Of a stretch of DNA of 64,000 nucleotides, positions 58,101 to 64,000 are shown one piece after another; position 1 is the first letter of the stretch, and each line of letters opens with the position of its first letter. The position numbers and the translations under genes are program-made. The stretch lies in the NCBI GenBank assembly GCA_022509105.1, contig JAFLTV010000002.1:51341-115340 (forward strand). Reading direction: 5' to 3'. Below the pieces are notes generated by a model that saw only the letters and a list, made by a program, of their open reading frames with translations, made no database searches and was not told the origin of the DNA. Source of the stretch: Muribaculaceae bacterium (lineage in GTDB: Bacteria; Bacteroidota; Bacteroidia; Bacteroidales; Muribaculaceae).

Positions 58101-60777
58101 CAAATTCCACATCAATCGCTTTATCTTCAGGTCCATAGGTGTATTCTGTCTGAGGAACCCATAAGGAAGTTGTATAAGGTGTCTTCTTTTCTCCTTCCCT
58201 ATATATTATGGTCTCTGTGGTGGTTTCAAATTTTGAATCTTTTATCCGGAATTCCAATTTATATTTGCCGGAGGGCAGCTTGTCTGATTCCAAAATTAAA
58301 TTAGGGGTAATGAATGTCCCCGATAAAGAAATAGCAGGATTTTCAACATTCCATATTTTGTATTGAGCTTCTATTTCAACGGGAAGTTCTTGTATATTAT
58401 AAGCAGGCACGTAAAGTTTAAGAGTATCTTCCGATATTTTAATTTTATCTTTTAATCCGGGCCTTAATGTGAAGTCTTGTCCTAAATAAAAGAACATAGA
58501 TCCTTCCTGGGAGTCTCCTGAAGCAGAAGTGACTCTTGCAGAAATTTTGAAACGGCCTTCCTCAAAGCGGGTCCCTTTAAGTCTTTCTGTGGGTAGAGTT
58601 ATAGTGAATTTGCCATTGATGTCTGTTGAAGTATTGGTAGTGTAGGAAGCGGGTGAATATCCTCCTCTAAGTCCCCACCAAGGAAGATAATCGATTGTGA
58701 TATTCACGGGAGCTTCTGCCACCGGCATTCCGGAAAACGTCACAGCGCTTCCATTGAATTCTATGCGTTCGTTTGCAAGCGATAAATCTTCAGAGGGATT
58801 TTGCAGTGTGACTATGAATTCCGGCAATTTATAGTCGGAAACTTCAAATTGATTTGAGCCGGCAATTCTGCCCGGTTCTGAAGGATATGAGGCCATAATC
58901 CTGTAAATACCCAAAAGTCTGCCTTCCGGAATTGCGAATTTCCCCGATGCTCTGCCTTGATGATCCAGTTCCAGCCTAATTTTGTCTACATCCTGATAAT
59001 TAGCGTCTTTGAGTGTAAGGTCAATAACAGTATCTTTTATCAGTGAATTTCCGGTGGTTTGTTGAATCCATCCCACCACGGCAAAATTTACAGTATCTCC
59101 TGGACGGTAAATAGAAAGGTCTGTTAGAATTGAAGCACGAGATGAAGCCGTATTATTATAAGGATAATAGCTGAATCCCGCATCATTCCTGATAAAATCA
59201 TCTCCATATTTCGCTTCAATTCGATAATAGCCTGAAGGTGGAACAACGCTACCGTCTTTTCCCGTCTTCAAGGTATATTTCACTTTCTTTTTAGAATTGT
59301 CATAAATGTTGACTGTTGCGCCTTCTATAGGCTGTTGGTTTTTGGCATTTACAACATAGATTCTTCCGGAATCTTTTTCATTGCCGTCTGAAACGGTAAT
59401 GATGCTGATATCACTGACCCGGAAAGTGGAATAATTGGCATTTTTAAGGTCTTTCCATCCTTTTGGGAGTTTTTTTGTGTCTGAAGGTATAGCAACATAT
59501 AGTCCCGGTTTCAATCCACTTATTTCAAGAGTGAGGTCTTCACTGAATGGCACCGTTTTACTTGAATTTATTTCAAATGTTTTTACAGGAAGGCCCGAAG
59601 GTGAGAAATTCTTTAGGTTTAGTCCGTCATAAATATCTGCCTCATTGTTTTTTACTTTATAAATCAATACATAGCCTTGATTCATATTTGTAAAGTTCAC
59701 CTTTGCATTTATAGTGGCATCCGACAAAGAATAACGAGGAATTTCCACAGTTATGTTCTTTTGGGCCATGATATTTTTAGCATAACGCAGGTTTTCGTTC
59801 AAAAATCCATCGGGATTTTTTTCTATCCATTTTTCTATTAATGTATATAAAGCAGCTTCACTTATTGCATTGCTGATATATCTCTCATTCCAAAGCTCAT
59901 AAAGCAAAAGGCTTTCTCCCTCTTTGTCTTTGAATTTGTCAAGCAGATTTAAAGTATATTCATATCTATCTTCAGGCGTCATGAGGGATGCATATTCTGT
60001 TTCTGAAAAAGCGGCAAGCAACCAATTCCCGTTGGATTTATTCCTTTGTATGAGTTTATCAAGCAGACTCTTGATTTTAGTGTTGAAATTCTGTGAAATC
60101 GATTCTTCCTGTGACTCTGAGAAAGGAATAATATTTTCTTGATTTTGGTTTGCAAATGGCTCCAATATTTTTACAGCTTTAAATAAAATGAAGTCATTTA
60201 CAGTCATTCGTGCTTTTAGGGCGTCGGAATAATTTGAAATCAGGATAGAGATATTATCAATGGAGAGATTTCTGGAATTTGCAGGATCATTAACAGCACG
60301 GTTAATCAGTTCACCGATCTGTTCTTTAAAAATAGCTCCGTTCCATTCTTTAGGATCGGAAGGAATTTCCGAACCGGGGAGTTTACGGGAATCATAGCGA
60401 TATTGATTCCCGAAATATTCATTTTTCAATATTTCGGCTTCAAGGAGATAAGCGAGATTCCTATAGGGTTTATTCAATTTACACCCAATCGAATCTAAAA
60501 AAGTCAGGTTTCGCAATAAATAGTTTGAATAATCAACTTGATTTACTGCGATGCAATGATTCATCATTTCCCTAAGGGCCAAGACGTCATCGCCTTGGCT
60601 TAAGGCGACTCTTAGAATTGAATCCGAGGTGAGTTCTACAGATTTAGGGAAAGCAAAATCGGGAATTTTATAATCCGTAGTTTTTTGGGCTATGGATACT
60701 GCTGATAATGAAAAAAATAACGTCAGAACCGACACTAACGAATTTCTGACGTATGCTGTAATCTTCTCCCGCTTCAT
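55165..60777 (-). CDS. Alpha-2-macroglobulin-family protein (1870 aa), apparently without thioester motif
   Basis: MG-domain repeats (DLSIYRPGDTVNFAVVGW), bait-proximal region, A2M domain (LPLAFFRTDLTADSQGELNLDFIVPDFNTTWQLQLTGYN), TED-like helical region; no CxEQ found by eye. Confidence 0.9.
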   Translation of the reverse strand: MKREKITAYVRNSLVSVLTLFFSLSAVSIAQKTTDYKIPDFAFPKSVELTSDSILRVALSQGDDVLALREMMNHCIAVNQVDYSNYLLRNLTFLDSIGCKLNKPYRNLAYLLEAEILKNEYFGNQYRYDSRKLPGSEIPSDPKEWNGAIFKEQIGELINRAVNDPANSRNLSIDNISILISNYSDALKARMTVNDFILFKAVKILEPFANQNQENIIPFSESQEESISQNFNTKIKSLLDKLIQRNKSNGNWLLAAFSETEYASLMTPEDRYEYTLNLLDKFKDKEGESLLLYELWNERYISNAISEAALYTLIEKWIEKNPDGFLNENLRYAKNIMAQKNITVEIPRYSLSDATINAKVNFTNMNQGYVLIYKVKNNEADIYDGLNLKNFSPSGLPVKTFEINSSKTVPFSEDLTLEISGLKPGLYVAIPSDTKKLPKGWKDLKNANYSTFRVSDISIITVSDGNEKDSGRIYVVNAKNQQPIEGATVNIYDNSKKKVKYTLKTGKDGSVVPPSGYYRIEAKYGDDFIRNDAGFSYYPYNNTASSRASILTDLSIYRPGDTVNFAVVGWIQQTTGNSLIKDTVIDLTLKDANYQDVDKIRLELDHQGRASGKFAIPEGRLLGIYRIMASYPSEPGRIAGSNQFEVSDYKLPEFIVTLQNPSEDLSLANERIEFNGSAVTFSGMPVAEAPVNITIDYLPWWGLRGGYSPASYTTNTSTDINGKFTITLPTERLKGTRFEEGRFKISARVTSASGDSQEGSMFFYLGQDFTLRPGLKDKIKISEDTLKLYVPAYNIQELPVEIEAQYKIWNVENPAISLSGTFITPNLILESDKLPSGKYKLEFRIKDSKFETTTETIIYREGEKKTPYTTSLWVPQTEYTYGPEDKAIDVEFGSAWPNSYLLCIISNPYKILKKEWVVVDNCNTKFTIDLPEKEDEIYVNLSAMHDFKLETGKITVIPKKSLEKLSVETVSFRPDLTAGDKERWSFKFKINDMAAENVAAFAVMTDKALNSLRDFRWNLNISKYSLYSKTHIGGIYAGNISSWRSFSNLTGNTVSFNFIPGWETYNYPLIYGDLRLNTRMYKSAAVNDYGISRTTSADQIFKEEAEAEETFAAAGAIADAEAPMSVDDMASSIDDSTDPEIQLRPFEMPLAFFRTDLTADSQGELNLDFIVPDFNTTWQLQLTGYNEELLNTQLSIDAVASKPVMARLNLPQYLRTGDKAEISALLYNNSSEDIPLEGKIIIENGFTGEILKSIDFSPESVKPSQSRKITVRFDTPENMMAINVKVIATGAGHSDGEQGLVKILPSSTPVTDSKTFYLTATQDSYSATLPKFKKDANVTLKYCDNPLWEVMLSLPSLKEADNQSSISMAKQLFAILTGKDILESNEEISKGLEAILVSNDSTLSESNLQKNQELKNVKLEMTPWINNANAETARIRSLSYLLDEVKVSRMENSTTTTLASLQNSDGGWSWFEDMNSSPYITSEIIGILSWLNQNNLLDNQLKEMARKGIRYYDNFLTTQKAKGQKFSTLSLLNYFYNRSGFDLEMSKTVKELANQCKEGIKEEWRHYSLSQKSMAAILLYRDKEYRHEAETIISSLAQFTEQQRSLYDLALMLEAFAATDSSETGLENTRQLLFLKKETQDWGDNPFNAAIIHSLVASTPNNLINKEQPQIFVDGKLITISSSQILTGNYTINLNPSEVSGKKIQIKRTTGIPAWGGIISQWISPIKDVKSSAVENLKIEKNIYVIDKNGKTIVPKKFQKGDKIVVSLQLTCGKDMEYVAIIDQRAACLQPDSWNSGFIFIDGLPAYREIRDDRTSFFIERLPAGKYIISYECAVDRDGEYSLGIVSAQSLYSPIQSAHSAGSVLKVNSD

Positions 60778-60795
60778 GGTAAAGAACTGATTATT

Positions 60796-61260
60796 CTATT
60801 TCTTTTTATGGTCTTTATTGCGCTTCATCTCATCAAGCTTCTTTCTAAAGGCTGTTTCACCCTCCTTCAGTTTATATAATTGCTTAGGAGAGAGGAATTC
60901 GGCAAATTTCTCATCATAGACTTTATCAATTTCAGCTAATTCAGCTTTTGTTTTAGCTTGCAATTCGAGTAGATTCTGATATTCAGCTTCCGAGGCATTC
61001 TTGCCCTCTTTTTTCAATTTCTTTTCAATATCGCGCACCCGTTTCGAACAATCGCGTCGTTGATGAGTGTATTCTTCATAAAGAGGGAAGAATTTTTGTT
61101 TCTGGGCATCCGTGAGATCCATTTCCTTGGCAAGATAATTCATTTTGAATTCCATGAATTCTTTTGTCATCTTCTCATGTTTGCCGTCATCCTCTTTCTG
61201 CGCGAACAATGAAGGCATTAAGCCTGTTAGAATCAAAATCAGAAAAGCGAGTCTTTTCAT
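60796..61260 (-). CDS. Small secreted Spy/CpxP-like protein
   Basis: Signal peptide (FLILILTGLMPSLFAQ), then charged helical LAKEMDLTDAQKQKFFPLYEEYTHQRRDCSKRV. Confidence 0.65.
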   Translation of the reverse strand: MKRLAFLILILTGLMPSLFAQKEDDGKHEKMTKEFMEFKMNYLAKEMDLTDAQKQKFFPLYEEYTHQRRDCSKRVRDIEKKLKKEGKNASEAEYQNLLELQAKTKAELAEIDKVYDEKFAEFLSPKQLYKLKEGETAFRKKLDEMKRNKDHKKK

Positions 61261-61284
61261 AGTCTGTTTTAAAACTGAAAAAGT

Positions 61285-61698
61285 TTATTCTTGTGAGTTG
61301 AAGTCTTTTTCGAAATCTTCGAAATTATCATAACTTGCCAGGATTTCATCTTCCATATCATAATCGGAATCATCCGGGATAGCCATATATTCATAGAAAT
61401 CCGGTTCTTGCTCAAGAAGCTGCACAATAGCCTCCGGCGGATTGTCGAGATTTAACGTCAAGGGGTCGGAGACTGTGTGAAACACTTTCATTAGCAGCCA
61501 GATCCCGCAAAACATGGCAGCCAGGTAAATATATGGCTTTACTCGCTGCCAGCGTGACAATTCGGGCACAACAGGCTGACTCACGTATGGGGGCAAAGAC
61601 TCCATAATATTAGCCTGAAGTTCGGCAAAATATCCTTCCGGAACTTTCATCCCCGAATCCTTGCCATATTTTTCTAATAAGGAATCCTCCTGTTTCAT
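61285..61698 (-). CDS. Single-TM protein, possible anti-sigma factor
   Basis: N-terminal VPEGYFAELQANIMESLP, one TM (YIYLAAMFCGIWLLMKV), acidic C-terminus; sits downstream of the ECF sigma gene. Confidence 0.55.
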   Translation of the reverse strand: MKQEDSLLEKYGKDSGMKVPEGYFAELQANIMESLPPYVSQPVVPELSRWQRVKPYIYLAAMFCGIWLLMKVFHTVSDPLTLNLDNPPEAIVQLLEQEPDFYEYMAIPDDSDYDMEDEILASYDNFEDFEKDFNSQE

Positions 61699-61877
61699 AG
61701 TTAAATATTTTTACTCTTTGACACTCTGTTTTGTCGAAAGTTTAAAAAACATTAATAATTTTTTTATGATGAACCTTTCAATATATCACTCGTTATAAAG
61801 ATATAAGAAATTCATGATGTTTGGTTAGTTGAAATTTGATTTGGCACCGACCGATTGTGAAATCGGCCGATGTTTTT

Positions 61878-62435
61878 TTATGTTGTGAGATAATCTGTTA
61901 TTTTCTTGACGGCATGATGGTAGCTTGCCTTAAGTGCTCCCACTGAGGTACCTAAAATTTCCGACATATCCTCATATTTCATTTCGTCATAATATCTCAT
62001 GTTGAAAACGAGCCTTTGTTTTTCCGGCAATTTGGCGATGGCTGTCTGCAATTCCAATTGAAGGGCATCTCCGTCGAAATGGCTGTCAGCTTCAAGATTT
62101 TTTATCAAAAATGAATCATCATCCTTTTCTGAAAAATGTTGTTGACGGTTTTTCTCCTTATTGATGAAGTTTATAGATTCATTGACTGCAATCTTGAACA
62201 GCCAGGTAGAAAGTTTTGCGTCTCCACGGAAATTATGAAGATTTGTCCAGGCCTTAATGAAAACGTTTTGGGCTATGTCGTTGGCATCATCATGATTAAG
62301 CACCATTCTTCGAATCTGCCAATAGACCGGCTCGGTATAAGCCTGGAGCAGCGTCTCAAAAGCTTTTGCTGCTGTCGACTCATTTTTAAGCTGCTTCACC
62401 AGCTCCTTCTCGTCTATCGGTGCCTTATATGCCAT
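61878..62435 (-). CDS. ECF-type RNA polymerase sigma factor
   Basis: Region 2 DANDIAQNVFIKAWTNLHNFRGDAKLSTWLFKIAVNESINF; region 4 LPEKQRLVFNMRYYDEMKYEDMSEILGTSVGALKASYHHAVKKI. Confidence 0.95.
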   Translation of the reverse strand: MAYKAPIDEKELVKQLKNESTAAKAFETLLQAYTEPVYWQIRRMVLNHDDANDIAQNVFIKAWTNLHNFRGDAKLSTWLFKIAVNESINFINKEKNRQQHFSEKDDDSFLIKNLEADSHFDGDALQLELQTAIAKLPEKQRLVFNMRYYDEMKYEDMSEILGTSVGALKASYHHAVKKITDYLTT

Positions 62436-62443
62436 TCCTATTT

Positions 62444-62746
62444 TTATTCAATAAGTATCCCTGTTGCCATCACTTCGTTGTATAATGGAGTATCTTCGTT
62501 CATTTCCAGCAAGACAGGTTCAATTAATGAATTAATATTGCCACTGATTCTCCATAAAATCGGACTTTCTTCCCATAAATAATTTGCAGATAACCGGGGC
62601 ATTATTACAGCGACATCAATATCACTATTTTCATTTTGTAAATCTTTTGCATAAGAACCGAAGAGATAGGTCTTGGCCTCAGGGAAAAGATGGAGTATAG
62701 CTTTTTTAAATTCTCTTACAGAATCAAGAGCTGTTCTTTTATCCAT
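62444..62746 (-). CDS. Minimal nucleotidyltransferase (MNT) domain protein
   Basis: TYLFGSYAKDLQNENSDIDVAVIMP, the GSx10DxD polymerase-beta-fold signature. Confidence 0.9.
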   Translation of the reverse strand: MDKRTALDSVREFKKAILHLFPEAKTYLFGSYAKDLQNENSDIDVAVIMPRLSANYLWEESPILWRISGNINSLIEPVLLEMNEDTPLYNEVMATGILIE

Positions 62747-62879
62747 TGATGTAATCTGTAGATTGGTGACATAAAATGCCCACGTAAAGGTAGTGGCCTG
62801 CGTTTAACATATCTTGCGCCACCTTCATGTCATATTCCGACATATTCTTCCAATAGGCAGAAAGTTCATTTTGTGTCAT
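62739..62879 (-). pseudogene. 3'-truncated HEPN-domain gene (46 codons), overlapping the MNT start
   Basis: MTQNELSAYWKNMSEYDMKVAQDMLNAGHYLYVGILCHQSTDYING* resembles the first helices of HEPN proteins (A..D...A..ML..G.Y.....CHQ). It stops before the region where the RxxxxH motif would lie. Not in the ORF track because it is short. Confidence 0.7.
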
Positions 62880-62958
62880 GGAGCAAAGATAATGACTTTT
62901 TTAAAGAAATAAAAATCCATATATTTTAATTAAGAAATAAAAAGATTATATTTGCCGA

Positions 62959-63621
62959 ATGAAAAAGACAATCGTAATATTAATGCTGTTCATTTCAGCG
63001 TTTTCAGTTTCCGTGAATGCCCAATATTATGAGGCGGTCAATACCATACAATCGATGTTGGGCCCGGCGCTTTCCGGATCAGGGAGATATAAAGGTTTCA
63101 TAGAAGCCGGTTACACTCACACCTTGAGCCATTATAACGGAGATTTCATAGAATTCTCCACAAGCCAGGGCTATCAATACAACAATTGGTTTTTCATGGG
63201 AGCCGGTCTGGGTGTCGACGTCTTGTTTGCACATAAAGGCACTGACTGGACAGAGGGAGTGCAGATGCCCGGTGAAAGAAAATACACCACCACTGCTGCC
63301 ATGCTGCCGCTTTTCACCGACTTTCGTTTCCTGATAGGGGCCACAAGTTCCACATCTTTCTTTCTGGATTTGAAAGTGGGTTGTTCCTTTTTGCTGTCGA
63401 ATAAAAACATAGCAATAGGGGATGGGTATCTAACCAATAAAGAATATTTCTTCCTTGACCCGGCAATAGGAATAAGAGTTCCTGTCAGCAAAAAGAATTC
63501 GAAATTGGGATTCGATATAGGGGTGAGATATAAATTACTGACATCCAATTATTGGTATAATAATTACAACAGTAATATCACCCTTCAAAGTCTCGGTGCA
63601 TTTGTAGGATTTGAATGGTAA
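62959..63621 (+). CDS. Predicted outer-membrane beta-barrel protein
   Basis: Signal peptide (LMLFISAFSVSVNAQ), alternating beta pattern, terminal aromatic (FVGFEW). Confidence 0.72.
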   Translation: MKKTIVILMLFISAFSVSVNAQYYEAVNTIQSMLGPALSGSGRYKGFIEAGYTHTLSHYNGDFIEFSTSQGYQYNNWFFMGAGLGVDVLFAHKGTDWTEGVQMPGERKYTTTAAMLPLFTDFRFLIGATSSTSFFLDLKVGCSFLLSNKNIAIGDGYLTNKEYFFLDPAIGIRVPVSKKNSKLGFDIGVRYKLLTSNYWYNNYNSNITLQSLGAFVGFEW

Positions 63622-63654
63622 GAAAAAATTCTGTAACTTTGCAATAGTAACGAA

Positions 63655-63735
63655 GCGCACGTGGCGTAATGGTAGCCGCGCCAGACTTAGGATCTGGTGT
63701 CGTAAGACGTGGGGGTTCGAGTCCCTTCGTGCGCA
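63655..63735 (+). tRNA. tRNA-Leu (anticodon UAG)
   Basis: Acceptor GCGCACG/CGTGCGC, anticodon stem CCAGA-ctTAGga-TCTGG, long variable arm, T loop GGTTCGAGTCC. A TAACTTTG -7 element lies about 18 nt upstream. Confidence 0.95.
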
Positions 63736-63740
63736 CTCAA

Positions 63741-63772
63741 AAGGCTCTTGATTCCCGGAAATCAGGAGCCTT
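63741..63772. terminator. Bidirectional hairpin between tRNA-Leu and the convergent gene
   Basis: AAGGCTCTTGATT-cccgga-AATCAGGAGCCTT, 13-bp stem with one G-T; it includes the stop codon of the minus-strand gene. Confidence 0.65.
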
Positions 63773-64000
63773 AACTATTCTCAATCTTGTTAATCAATTC
63801 TTCCGGAGTAATCATATGTAAAATGGAATAAGCCATCAGTCGGTTGCCTAAATCTTTCATTGAGCCACCGACATGATAAACCTTGTCATCGATAATCAGA
63901 AATCTATCATGACCGGTGTAATTCTTCTTTAAATCAATCTTTGAATCCTGATACTGCTTATTGAATTTCCTTACGTCATTATCTATTACTCCATGCTCAT
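63771..64000 (-). CDS. C-terminal part of an ORF6N-domain-like / PLD-like protein (runs off the window)
   Basis: Frame open to the right edge: ..EHGVIDNDVRKFNKQYQDSKIDLKKNYTGHDRFLIIDDKVYHVGGSMKDLGNRLMAYSILHMITPEELINKIENS*. HDRFLIIDDKVYHVGxSxKDLG is typical of ORF6N-protein C-termini. Confidence 0.65.
   Translation of the reverse strand, partial: EHGVIDNDVRKFNKQYQDSKIDLKKNYTGHDRFLIIDDKVYHVGGSMKDLGNRLMAYSILHMITPEELINKIENS

Noticed and set aside
1-64000. CRISPR arrays, transposons, prophage or a complete defence island
   Set aside because: No regularly spaced repeats, integrase, transposase or phage structural genes were seen. Only isolated defence-like genes (Rpn, truncated HEPN/MNT) are present.

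Overview
The window reads as a mostly core-genome segment of a Bacteroidales-type bacterium. Supporting signs are TAnnTTTG -7 promoter elements, SusC/SusD pairs, and DUF4293, DUF4296 and DUF3256 families; Muribaculaceae-like is my guess. It begins inside dnaA and ends inside a minus-strand ORF6N-like gene next to a tRNA-Leu(UAG). Most of it is housekeeping: proS, miaA, dnaG, dapA, ileS, lspA, greA, gltX, sdaA, rnz. The main accessory content is a six-gene polysaccharide utilisation locus (40.2-52.7 kb: regulator, SusC, SusD, GH30, surface glycan-binding lipoprotein, GH3). Its gene order matches what I recall of the beta-1,6-glucan PUL of B. thetaiotaomicron. Other accessory pieces are a TonB receptor plus lipoprotein pair without SusD, a lone GH2, an Rpn-family nuclease, an ECF sigma/envelope cluster leading into a giant alpha-2-macroglobulin-like protein, and a HEPN/MNT pair whose HEPN gene is cut to 46 codons. 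I saw no CRISPR array, transposase, integrase or clear novel multi-gene defence system. The best leads for undescribed biology are a three-hairpin greA leader, the truncated HEPN/MNT pair, a possible intragenic product in the Rpn gene, a Clostridia-like D-Ala-D-Ala ligase, an uncharacterised membrane protein upstream of miaA, and promoter-scale architecture (leaderless starts, a back-to-back divergent promoter palindrome).
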